From JANRLJ01 sp034437895 (GTDB lineage: Bacteria > Chloroflexota > Anaerolineae > Aggregatilineales > Phototrophicaceae), in contig DAOTTO010000487.1 of the NCBI GenBank assembly GCA_034437895.1, positions 1 to 5,991 of the forward strand: DNA of 5,991 nucleotides, in the 5' to 3' direction. Position numbers and translations under genes: made by a program. Numbering within the stretch: position 1 is the stretch's first letter; every line of letters starts with the position of its first letter. Under the pieces are notes generated by a model, which was not told the DNA's origin, did no database searches, and worked only from the letters and a program-made list of their open reading frames with translations. Below are positions 1 through 5,947 of this stretch, in pieces.

Positions 1-591
1 CAGGATATTCGCTCGTTTGAACTGCAATCGTTCCGATCAAAATTGGGTATTGTTCCGCAGCAGCCGTTTCTCTTTAGCGGGACGGTATTGGATAACATCC
101 GCTACGGACGGCCTGATGCAACAGACGCGGAAATTGAGGAAGTCGCTTACAGTGTCGGCAATGGGGAATGGTTAGAAACACTGCCCGATGGTCTATATAG
201 TGATGTTGGGGAGCGCGGCGCACGGTTGAGTATGGGGCAGCGCCAGCTTGTGAGTCTCATGCGTGTGCTACTAGAAAAACCTGCGATCTTCATTTTGGAT
301 GAAGCCACCGCCAGTGTTGACCCCTTCACGGAGACACAAATTCAGGAAGCGCTTGATCTGATTTTAGAACATTCCACATCAATTTTGATCGCGCATCGCC
401 TGAGTACGGTTCGCAACGCAGATCGGATTATCGTCATTAAAGAGGGTGAGATTATCGAAGAGGGCAGCCATGAGCAGTTAATGGAACAAGGTGGGCATTA
501 CTCCGAACTTTACAACACCTACTTCCGGCATCAGTCTTTGAGCTATATCGAAAACGCCAAAGAGATGTTTTTAGAAAAGGCTGTTGATTAA
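1..591 (+). CDS. ABC exporter ATP-binding protein, C-terminal part (5' end outside window)
   Basis: The reading frame is open from base 1, so this is the last 196 residues of a longer protein. It covers the nucleotide-binding domain from just before the Q-loop onward. Visible motifs (fragment numbering): Q-loop VPQQPFLF at 19-25, signature LSMGQRQ at 76-82, Walker B IFILD at 96-100 with catalytic E101, D-loop SVD at 105-107, and switch histidine H132 in IAHRLST. Walker A and any membrane domain lie upstream of the window. The motif wording and the tail EEGSHEQLMEQGGHYSELY are those of MsbA/MdlB-type exporters, which usually have a fused six-helix membrane domain. ATP hydrolysis would power export of lipid, drug or peptide, but the substrate cannot be told here. 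Methionine replacing the usual second residue of LSGGQ is a common variant. The gene ends 17 bp from a convergent gene, with no hairpin terminator visible between them. Confidence 0.93.
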   Translation, partial: QDIRSFELQSFRSKLGIVPQQPFLFSGTVLDNIRYGRPDATDAEIEEVAYSVGNGEWLETLPDGLYSDVGERGARLSMGQRQLVSLMRVLLEKPAIFILDEATASVDPFTETQIQEALDLILEHSTSILIAHRLSTVRNADRIIVIKEGEIIEEGSHEQLMEQGGHYSELYNTYFRHQSLSYIENAKEMFLEKAVD

Positions 592-608
592 TTCATACCA
601 GCCTGTTC

Positions 609-1175
609 TTAAATTTCAAAAATATCACGCACTGCCAGCATAAAACCGGGCAGGACATCTTCGCCATCTAAGGTGCTATCAATCCCGACCTTGCGTATAT
701 TCAGGCTGCCGTCAGGCGTGAGATGACACACATCGACAATCTTGCTCGCCGGGTAAGCAATCCAAACAAATTTTGTACCGCATTGCAGCATGGACTCAGC
801 TTTGTTTTGCAACTCGCGCTCCCAATTGCTTGGCGATGCAACTTCTACCGCCATATCGGGCGCGAATTTAAATCGAGTTGGCAAGGGTAAAGACTGACGT
901 TTATACGATACAAAGGATACATCCGGGGCAAACTCATCACCATTAGGAAGGCTATAACTTACAGTATCTGTAAACACGAAGCCAAGTTTTTTACTCTTTG
1001 CAAAACTTCTAAGCGGTGTTTGAATTTCTTGTATGATAAGATTATGAGTCGGACTTGGGTAAGCCACTTCGTAGATGACTCCTTTGATGAGTTCAAAAAG
1101 TTTATCTTTATTTTCAGGCATATCTTCGATACGACGGAGATCATCAATTGTATAGAGCCGTTCTTGAGTGGTCAT
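609..1175 (-). CDS. Uma2 family protein (PD-(D/E)XK nuclease fold), copy 1
   Basis: The product is 188 residues, the usual Uma2 (DUF820) length. Key features are the N-terminal KLFELIKGVIYEV strand (25-37), FAPDV with D85, DMAVEVASPS with E111, a following K125 helix, and FVWIAYP (136-142). D85, E111 and K125 fit the acidic and basic positions of the PD-(D/E)XK nuclease fold. Family members are annotated as putative endonucleases, often multicopy in cyanobacteria and Chloroflexota, and their biological role is mostly unproven. I chose the ATG at 1175 because GGGGGA sits 4 nt upstream and because this gives the same length as the second copy. A GTG at 1187 would add four residues. The C-terminus (LDGEDVLPGFMLAVRDIF) closely matches the other Uma2 here, while the body is clearly diverged. 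The gene is convergent with the ABC gene and divergent from the hydrolase. Confidence 0.88.
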   Translation of the reverse strand: MTTQERLYTIDDLRRIEDMPENKDKLFELIKGVIYEVAYPSPTHNLIIQEIQTPLRSFAKSKKLGFVFTDTVSYSLPNGDEFAPDVSFVSYKRQSLPLPTRFKFAPDMAVEVASPSNWERELQNKAESMLQCGTKFVWIAYPASKIVDVCHLTPDGSLNIRKVGIDSTLDGEDVLPGFMLAVRDIFEI

Positions 1176-1179
1176 TATT

Positions 1180-1185
1180 TCCCCC
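1180..1185 (-). promoter_or_regulatory. Ribosome binding site deciding the start of Uma2 copy 1
   Basis: On the minus strand GGGGGA lies 4 nt before the ATG at 1175. It overlaps the alternative GTG start at 1187, which has no purine-rich run of its own upstream. This favours the ATG. Confidence 0.5.
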
Positions 1186-1201
1186 ACAAATTATTACGCC
1201 T

Positions 1202-1228
1202 ATTTTAGCACAAATTGGACCCTCTCAA
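1202..1228 (-). promoter_or_regulatory. Candidate promoter for Uma2 copy 1
   Basis: Read on the minus strand, TTGAGA (1228-1223, five of six matches to the -35 consensus) is followed after a 15-bp spacer by TAAAAT (1207-1202). The -10 is preceded by TGC, which makes an extended -10 (TGNTAAAAT). Transcription would start near 1195, about 20 nt before the ATG. The spacer is shorter than ideal, but the extended -10 can compensate. Confidence 0.45.
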
Positions 1229-1254
1229 AATTCGCGTTGAACCTCGCTTTTGCC

Positions 1255-1260
1255 TATAAT
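1255..1260 (+). promoter_or_regulatory. Candidate -10 element for the hydrolase operon
   Basis: A perfect TATAAT ends 30 bp before the hydrolase ATG. The best -35-like hexamer, TTGAAC at 1237-1242, is only 12 bp upstream, which is too close for a standard promoter. No good hexamer sits at 16-18 bp. If used, it would leave a leader of about 24 nt. It may need an activator, or it may be chance in an AT-rich divergent spacer. Confidence 0.35.
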
Positions 1261-1290
1261 CGCAAGAGATCGTCTTGTTGTAGGCCGTTT

Positions 1291-2319
1291 ATGACAACTG
1301 TGAATTTCGCCCTTCAACCGCATCTCGACAAACTTTATAAGCATTCCCCACGCAATTTAGCGCTTACTGCGACCACAGCAGATGAATTCGCGGACTGGAA
1401 ACGGACGCTGCGAAATGAGCTTGTGGAACTATTGGGAATAGCGCGGCGCGAACTTCCACCCAAAATTCAGGCGGAAAAGCTGCAAATGATTGACCGAGGA
1501 GATTACGTCGAGGAAAAATATGCGCTCAATGTCAGTGAAGGCGTTTATGCGCCCATCTATATCCTCGTCCCTAAAATACCGCCACCTTATAAGCCGATTA
1601 TGGTATTTCATGGGCATAATCCGAGTGTGCAATACGTCCTCGGTCAGTATCCCGACGAAGCAACGGCTCGCGCACGGTTAGCCGTCGATAACAATTACGC
1701 GCAGGCACTCGCGCAGGCGGGTTATCTGGTGTGTGCGGTGGAGCAGCGCGGCTTCGGTGAACGAGTCAGCGCACAGGTCGGCGGCCCTGAACCTGCTACT
1801 TCATGTCGGCATCTCTCGTTTGACTATCTCATGCAAGGGCGCACCCTGATGGGGGAGCGAGTCTGGGATGGCATGGTGGCGATTTCTTATGTCGAAAGCC
1901 GTGCCGATGTTATCCCGCGAATTATGGGCTGTACGGGTAATTCTGGCGGTGGCACGACGACCTGCTGGCTGGCGGCGCTGGATGATCGCATCACCGTTGC
2001 GGTGCCTTCGTGCTGTTTTTGCTCATTTAAAGAGTCAATTTTGGGCGTGTATCACTGTGAATGCAATTATGTGCCGAATCTCTTGAATATCATCGAAATG
2101 GGTGAGCTTGCCGCACTGCTTGCGCCGCGTCCGCTGCGAATTATCAACGGCGAACATGATCCGATTTTCCCGATTGCGGCAGCCTATGAGGAATTTGAAA
2201 CGGTCAAACGGGCTTATCAAATTTTTGACGTGGAAGATCGTTGTTCGCTGGCGGTGCATCCCGGCGGACATGCTTATAACCATGCGTTGAGTCATGCGTG
2301 GTTCAAGGATTGGCTCTAA
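1291..2319 (+). CDS. Alpha/beta hydrolase, acetylxylan-esterase-like
   Basis: The product is a 342-residue serine hydrolase with a complete apparent catalytic set. The oxyanion-side strand reads VFHGHN (105-110), the nucleophile elbow is GNSGG with S218 (216-220), the acid is probably D290 in INGEHDPIFP, and the base is H327 in HPGGHAYN. The stretch leading to the elbow (DGMVAISYVESR, 193-204) and the block PSCCFCSF...HCECNYVP (239-262) resemble large bacterial acetylxylan-esterase/Abhydrolase_7-type proteins. The protein therefore probably cleaves an ester or acyl group, with unknown substrate. I see no clear signal peptide, so a cytoplasmic location is likely. The ATG at 1291 is chosen because the frame upstream of it (from 1168) overlaps the divergent gene's start and reads like non-coding sequence. 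The ribosome site is weak (AGG at 1282-1284). The chain has ten cysteines, seven of them within 214-258. The next gene begins 5 bp after the stop, indicating cotranscription. Confidence 0.85.
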   Translation: MTTVNFALQPHLDKLYKHSPRNLALTATTADEFADWKRTLRNELVELLGIARRELPPKIQAEKLQMIDRGDYVEEKYALNVSEGVYAPIYILVPKIPPPYKPIMVFHGHNPSVQYVLGQYPDEATARARLAVDNNYAQALAQAGYLVCAVEQRGFGERVSAQVGGPEPATSCRHLSFDYLMQGRTLMGERVWDGMVAISYVESRADVIPRIMGCTGNSGGGTTTCWLAALDDRITVAVPSCCFCSFKESILGVYHCECNYVPNLLNIIEMGELAALLAPRPLRIINGEHDPIFPIAAAYEEFETVKRAYQIFDVEDRCSLAVHPGGHAYNHALSHAWFKDWL

Positions 2320-2324
2320 TCTAA

Positions 2325-3548
2325 ATGGCTGTTCAACCCCTGACGATCAAAAATGCCCAAATCTGGACGGGAAACGGCGCTGAGCAGCGCGATCTTTACA
2401 CGGCTGATCATGTTTTAAATGCACCCGCGCTTGGTGCGTTAGAGGTTGATCTTTCCGGTTATGTGATTTTTCCCGGTTTGGTGAACGCGCACGATCATCT
2501 TGAGTTGAATCATTATCCGCGCACCAAATTCCGCGAAGTCTATAACAACGCGCACGAATGGGGCGAAGACGTAAACGCCCGCTTGAATGAATCGCCGTTT
2601 AAAGAACTTCGCGCTTATCCGTTGAAAGATCGGCTGTTCATCGGCGGCTTAAAAAATCTACTGTGCGGCGCGACCACTGTCGCCCATCACGGCCCACCAC
2701 ATAAAGCGATGTTTCGGCCTGATTTTCCGGTGCGCGTCTTGCGAAAATATGGATGGGCGCATTCGCTCCACTTCAACACCGATGAGGAAGTCGTTCGCTC
2801 GTATCGCAGCACCCCGAAGGGCTGGCCTTGGTTTATCCATCTGGCGGAAGGCAGCGATGAAGTCGCGGCGGGGGAATATCAACGGCTGAAAGCACTTGGT
2901 TGCGTAGGTGAGAATACGGTTATTGTGCATGGCATCGGCGTAAACTGGCAAGACCTTACTGAGTACGCTAAACCTATCAAAACTCCTTTAATTTGGTGCC
3001 CCTCAACAAATAAATATTTGTTAGGAACGGTAAAAGATACACACTATTGGTTTGGTGCTGCAATTCCAGTAGGAAAAGGTCACGATGTTGCGATTGGGAG
3101 CGATTCGAGATTAACAGCAAATGGTGATTTGCTAGATGAATTAAAAATAGTAATTCAGTATTATGGCTATAGAGATTTGTCGAATCAAAGTATTTTGTCG
3201 AGAGTAACCGAAATCGCTGCGAAGATTCTCCAATTACCGAATAGTGGTCATTTGGGATTAGATGCCTATGCAGATTTAGCTATTCTTAAATCGAAAGAGA
3301 ATGCTGAAATTGCTGTTTGCGATTCCCTGCGTACCGATCTTACCCTCGTTGTACGCGGTGGTATTCCGCAAATTGGCGATCCTGAGATGATGGCGAAATT
3401 TCCGCATATACAAACAGTTGAAGCCACTTTAGACGGCATACCGAAAGCCATCAATATTCATCTGGCACGGCAAATCGCCCGCTGTTCGCTCAAAGAGCCG
3501 GGTTTGGAATTGGGAGTCATCCCAAAGCGCCGTTTTTTCGTATTGTAA
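2325..3548 (+). CDS. Amidohydrolase family metal-dependent hydrolase
   Basis: The product has 407 residues and the layout of the amidohydrolase superfamily: an N-terminal beta part, then a TIM barrel. Likely metal ligands are H56 and H58 in NAHDHLE, H172 in IHLAEG, H202 in VHGIG and D260 in IGSDS. The WCPSTN motif (224-229) and the GSDS motif resemble the deaminase branch (cytosine deaminase, chlorohydrolase and related enzymes). The reaction is thus probably hydrolytic removal of an amino or amide group from a ring or small molecule, with unknown substrate. The start is 5 bp after the hydrolase stop with no good Shine-Dalgarno, so translation may depend on reinitiation from the upstream gene. 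Residues about 207-330 are encoded by DNA of very different base and codon use from the flanks (see the mosaic block), yet the frame and the D260 motif are intact. The protein should therefore be functional if the sequence is a true single molecule. Confidence 0.87.
   Translation: MAVQPLTIKNAQIWTGNGAEQRDLYTADHVLNAPALGALEVDLSGYVIFPGLVNAHDHLELNHYPRTKFREVYNNAHEWGEDVNARLNESPFKELRAYPLKDRLFIGGLKNLLCGATTVAHHGPPHKAMFRPDFPVRVLRKYGWAHSLHFNTDEEVVRSYRSTPKGWPWFIHLAEGSDEVAAGEYQRLKALGCVGENTVIVHGIGVNWQDLTEYAKPIKTPLIWCPSTNKYLLGTVKDTHYWFGAAIPVGKGHDVAIGSDSRLTANGDLLDELKIVIQYYGYRDLSNQSILSRVTEIAAKILQLPNSGHLGLDAYADLAILKSKENAEIAVCDSLRTDLTLVVRGGIPQIGDPEMMAKFPHIQTVEATLDGIPKAINIHLARQIARCSLKEPGLELGVIPKRRFFVL
2953..3312 (+). 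other. AT-rich mosaic block inside the amidohydrolase gene
   Basis: By hand count, 2941-3300 has 134 G+C of 360 (37%), against 196 of 360 (54%) in 2581-2940 and 52% in 3301-3360. Codon use changes with it. All three arginines in the block use AGA, while all 18 others in the gene use CGN. TTA leucine and ATA isoleucine also appear. The edges are sharp to within a few codons and the reading frame continues through. The boundaries given are approximate. Confidence 0.75.
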
Positions 3549-3570
3549 AGTAGTAGTCGGTTATTATCAG

Positions 3571-3591
3571 GCTGACCGCTGAAAGCTGAGA
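3571..3591 (+). repeat. Three tandem GCTGANN heptamers
   Basis: GCTGACC, GCTGAAA and GCTGAGA lie head to tail in the 51-bp gap before the radical SAM gene. The last copy runs into GAGAG (3588-3592), which sits 7 nt before the ATG and is the best ribosome-binding site for that gene. Heptamer repeats of this kind can vary in copy number by slippage. Confidence 0.6.
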
Positions 3592-3599
3592 GTTAAATC

Positions 3600-5102
3600 A
3601 TGACAGATATACTTTTTGGACAATCTTACTACCTGCGCTTTGATGCCAAATTGTGGCGCGCGATGCAGCCCTATCCGCCGCTGGGGACGCTTTATGCTGC
3701 CAGCATCATGCGCCAGCAGGGATATGATGTCGCGTTGTTCGATGCGATGCTGGCGGAATCTACACAAGAATGGCTGGACGCATTAGCAGAATATCAGCCG
3801 CGATATGCCGTGTTGTTCGAGGATAATTTCAATTATCTGAGCAAGATGTCTCTGCTGCGGATGCGCGAGGCGGTGTTTGAGATGATTGACGATGCGAAAA
3901 AAGTCGGTTGTACAGTGATTGTCGGCGGCGCGGATATGACCGATCACACCGAAATGTATCTGCAAAAAGGCGCAGATTTTGTGCTGGTGGGCGAGGGTGA
4001 TGAATCGCTGGCGGAACTCATCAATCACCTTGAGGCGCGAGATACCCAATATCCGGCAGAAATTCGCGGTATCGCGTTTATGGATAACGACAAGATGATG
4101 AAAACGCTGCCGCGTCCGGTAATTCGTGATCTCGATGCGCTGCCGTTCCCGGCATGGGATTTGGTCGATCATGAGAAATATCGGGCGGTGTGGCAGGAAA
4201 AACACGGCTACTACAGCGTGAATATGGTCACGACACGCGGTTGCCCATTTCATTGCAACTGGTGCGCTAAGCCGATCTGGGGACAGCGTTACAGCGTCCG
4301 CAGCCCCAAGAGTGTCGTTGATGAAATGGCTTGGCTGAAAGAAAACTTCGCGCCTGACCATATCTGGTTTATGGATGACATCATGGGCATCCAAGAGCGA
4401 TGGATTGAAGAATTTGCGGATTTGCTTGATGCGCGTGATTTGCATATCCCCTTTAAGAGCCTGAATCGGGTTGATCTGTTGCTGCGCGGCAAGACGATCC
4501 CGGCATTAGCACGAGCCGGCGCGAAAATTGTGTGGGTGGGGGCGGAAAGCGGCAGTCAAAAAGTGTTGGATGCGATGGAAAAAGGCACGACTGTCGAGCA
4601 GATTTATGAAGCCACCCGTCAACTTCATGCGAATGGGGTGAAGGTCGCGTTTTTCTTGCAATTCGGCTATCCGGGTGAAACGCGAGAGGATATCGAACTC
4701 ACGCTCAAGATGGTGCGCGACCTGATGCCGGATGACATCGGCATCAGCGTGAGTTATCCGCTGCCGGGGACGAGCTTTTATGAGCGTGTTCGGACTGAGT
4801 TGGGTGAACGGGCGAATTGGGTCGATAGTGAAGATTTGGCGATGCTCTATCAAGGGGAATTTACGACGGCGTTTTATCGCCATCTGCATACCGTTATCCA
4901 TAAAGATTATCGCAGCCGCAAGACATGGAGCGAATTGCAAGCGCTGGTGCGTGACCCGCGCAACCTGCGTCCGTCTCATATCCGGCAGACCGCTGCGATG
5001 ATCTATCACCGTTTGACGCTGCCAATGGCGGAGGCAAAGCTGGATAAGCTGGCATTGATTCCGCATACGCCTGCAAAACTGCCGAATGTTGTCTTAAGCT
5101 AA
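3600..5102 (+). CDS. B12-binding-domain radical SAM protein
   Basis: The product has 500 residues. The N-terminal part (about 1-145) is a Rossmann-like cobalamin-binding-type domain: PYPPLGTLYAASIMRQQGYDVALFD near 24-48, VIVGG at 106-110, and the family end motif VGEGDESL at 130-137. It lacks the DxHxxG cobalamin ligand motif, as is usual in this class. The radical SAM barrel follows, with the [4Fe-4S] motif RGCPFHCNWC (C215, C219, C222), a glycine-rich VGAESGS (313-319) and GYPGET (356-361) for SAM contacts. The last 90 residues or so form a helical tail. Relatives include BchE-like cyclases and class B radical methyltransferases, so C- or P-methylation or a ring rearrangement is possible; the substrate is not evident. 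The start is supported by GAGAG 7 nt upstream. It lies 51 bp after the amidohydrolase and 8 bp before hicA, fitting one transcript. Long open frames on its opposite strand are shadows. Confidence 0.92.
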   Translation: MTDILFGQSYYLRFDAKLWRAMQPYPPLGTLYAASIMRQQGYDVALFDAMLAESTQEWLDALAEYQPRYAVLFEDNFNYLSKMSLLRMREAVFEMIDDAKKVGCTVIVGGADMTDHTEMYLQKGADFVLVGEGDESLAELINHLEARDTQYPAEIRGIAFMDNDKMMKTLPRPVIRDLDALPFPAWDLVDHEKYRAVWQEKHGYYSVNMVTTRGCPFHCNWCAKPIWGQRYSVRSPKSVVDEMAWLKENFAPDHIWFMDDIMGIQERWIEEFADLLDARDLHIPFKSLNRVDLLLRGKTIPALARAGAKIVWVGAESGSQKVLDAMEKGTTVEQIYEATRQLHANGVKVAFFLQFGYPGETREDIELTLKMVRDLMPDDIGISVSYPLPGTSFYERVRTELGERANWVDSEDLAMLYQGEFTTAFYRHLHTVIHKDYRSRKTWSELQALVRDPRNLRPSHIRQTAAMIYHRLTLPMAEAKLDKLALIPHTPAKLPNVVLS

Positions 5103-5110
5103 GCCAAGAG

Positions 5111-5332
5111 ATGGTAAAACTTCCTGCCATTTCCGGCCTAAAATGTGTCGAAGCACTCGAAAAAATAGGCTTTCATGTAACGCGACAGAAGGGCAGCCAT
5201 ATTCACCTGCGGCGAGACGATCCCTTCGCGCAGTTTTCTGTGCCGAATCATAAGACGATCTACAAAGGCACGATTAAGCATATCTGCCGCCAAGCTGGAT
5301 TGACAATCGAAGAGTTCAACGCGCTACTATAA
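5111..5332 (+). CDS. hicA: HicA-family toxin (mRNA interferase)
   Basis: The product is a complete 73-residue HicA. It has the small dsRNA-binding-like fold: SGLKCVEALEKIGF (8-21), the catalytic turn QKGSHIHL with H30, then FSVPNHKTIYKGTIKHICRQAGL (42-64). HicA toxins cleave mRNA and are neutralised by HicB. The start is 8 bp after the radical SAM stop. The ribosome site is poor (GAG abuts the ATG), so expression may depend on readthrough from the upstream gene. No HicB precedes it. The next gene is a Uma2 gene, and only after that does a HicB start (5948). This HicA resembles those that usually follow a HicB of exactly that type, so the normal order appears disturbed. All residues expected of an active toxin seem present. 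Confidence 0.88.
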   Translation: MVKLPAISGLKCVEALEKIGFHVTRQKGSHIHLRRDDPFAQFSVPNHKTIYKGTIKHICRQAGLTIEEFNALL

Positions 5333-5333
5333 T
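5328..5333 (+). promoter_or_regulatory. Candidate -10 element for uma2-hicB
   Basis: A perfect TATAAT overlaps the hicA stop codon. A perfect -35 hexamer TTGACA lies at 5300-5305, but 22 bp away, longer than the usual 16-18. Alternatively TACTAT (5325-5330) is at 19 bp. Transcription would begin near 5340, about 38 nt before the Uma2 ATG. Both consensus hexamers are within or at the end of the hicA coding sequence. Confidence 0.45.
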
Positions 5334-5339
5334 TTTAGG

Positions 5340-5355
5340 GTAAACTTAAGTTTAC
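5340..5355. promoter_or_regulatory. Perfect 16-bp palindrome, probable operator
   Basis: GTAAACTTAAGTTTAC reads the same on both strands. It has no loop, so it would not form a stable RNA hairpin and is a poor terminator. It sits 6 bp downstream of the TATAAT, overlapping the predicted transcription start, which is a classic operator position. A dimeric repressor such as HicB, whose C-terminal domain often binds DNA, is a plausible ligand. This is inference. Confidence 0.55.
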
Positions 5356-5377
5356 AGACCTAAGTGAGGAATAACGG

Positions 5378-5944
5378 ATGGCTGTTCAGAAGAAATTAAT
5401 GACATCGGCGGAGTTCCGGGAATTTACGCAGCAGCCGCAGAACGCAAACAAATTATGGGAACGCATTGACGGGGAAATCTTTGAGGTTATGGCGACTAAT
5501 CCCTATTCATCTTCGCTTGCGGGGGAAATTTATTTCCACTTTAAGACCTACCTGCGGCAAAATCCGATTGCTCATGCGACAGTTGCCGACGGTGGCTATG
5601 ACATCACTGACGATGATACCTTTGCGCCGGATGTTGCGATTATTTTGAAATCGCGCCAGCCGACACTCCCAAAAGAAGGATTTAATCCTATTCCGCCGGA
5701 TTTAGCAGTCGAGGTGATTTCGCCCTCCGATTTGAGAAATCGCAAAGAACGGATTGATGCCAAGTTGGAAAAATATAAAGCGGCGCGTGTACCGCTGCTG
5801 TGGTTGGTCTATGCCACACGACAAGAAGTTGAGGTTTACCAGCCTGATAAGATGATGCAAATCCTGGGGATAAATGGGATATTAGACGGCAGCGACGTTT
5901 TGCCCGGTTTTATGCTGGCGGTCAAAGATATTTTTGCGGAGTGA
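5378..5944 (+). CDS. Uma2 family protein (PD-(D/E)XK nuclease fold), copy 2
   Basis: The product has 188 residues, the same length as copy 1. Motifs: KLWERIDGEIFEV (25-37), TFAPDVAII with D85, PDLAVEVISPSD with E112, a helix with K129 (KLEKYKAARVPLLWLVY), and the closing LDGSDVLPGFMLAVKDIF (169-186). D85, E112 and K129 fit the PD-(D/E)XK active site. This copy is closer to the family consensus (RIDGEI and EKYKAARVP) than copy 1. The start has a strong ribosome site, GAGGA at 5366-5370, 7 nt upstream. The gene lies between a HicA and a HicB. The HicB ATG is 3 bp after its stop and the HicB ribosome site is inside its last codons, so the two are probably cotranscribed and translationally coupled. 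Its function is not established. It could be an extra toxin-like nuclease, or an unrelated family member inserted here. Confidence 0.9.
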   Translation: MAVQKKLMTSAEFREFTQQPQNANKLWERIDGEIFEVMATNPYSSSLAGEIYFHFKTYLRQNPIAHATVADGGYDITDDDTFAPDVAIILKSRQPTLPKEGFNPIPPDLAVEVISPSDLRNRKERIDAKLEKYKAARVPLLWLVYATRQEVEVYQPDKMMQILGINGILDGSDVLPGFMLAVKDIFAE

Positions 5945-5947
5945 CCT

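Noticed and set aside
592..608. Possible bidirectional terminator between the convergent ABC and Uma2 genes
   Set aside because: Only 17 bp, with no inverted repeat or T-run that would make a hairpin terminator.
1168..1290. N-terminal extension of the hydrolase from the ATG at 1168
   Set aside because: It would overlap the start of the divergent Uma2 gene and cover both promoter candidates, and the residues look non-coding. The ATG at 1291 gives a normal family length.
1931..2060. Cysteine-rich stretch in the hydrolase (residues 214-258) as a possible metal site
   Set aside because: It follows the conserved elbow and resembles a normal part of this esterase family. There is no clear paired CxxC arrangement.
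2325..2335. Shared 11-base start ATGGCTGTTCA in the amidohydrolase and Uma2 copy 2 genes
   Set aside because: The match stops after 11 bases and the proteins are unrelated. It is most likely chance.
3783..4445. 220-codon open frame on the minus strand opposite the radical SAM gene
   Set aside because: It lies entirely inside a gene with clear catalytic motifs, has no recognisable domain, and is rich in His, Arg and Ile as expected from the antisense of codon-biased coding DNA.
4506..5066. 186-codon open frame on the minus strand opposite the radical SAM C-terminus
   Set aside because: Same reasons: an antisense shadow with no motif or ribosome site.
5340..5355. Palindrome as a transcription terminator for hicA
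   Set aside because: An AT-rich stem without a loop or following T-run would not be a stable terminator hairpin. An operator explains it better.
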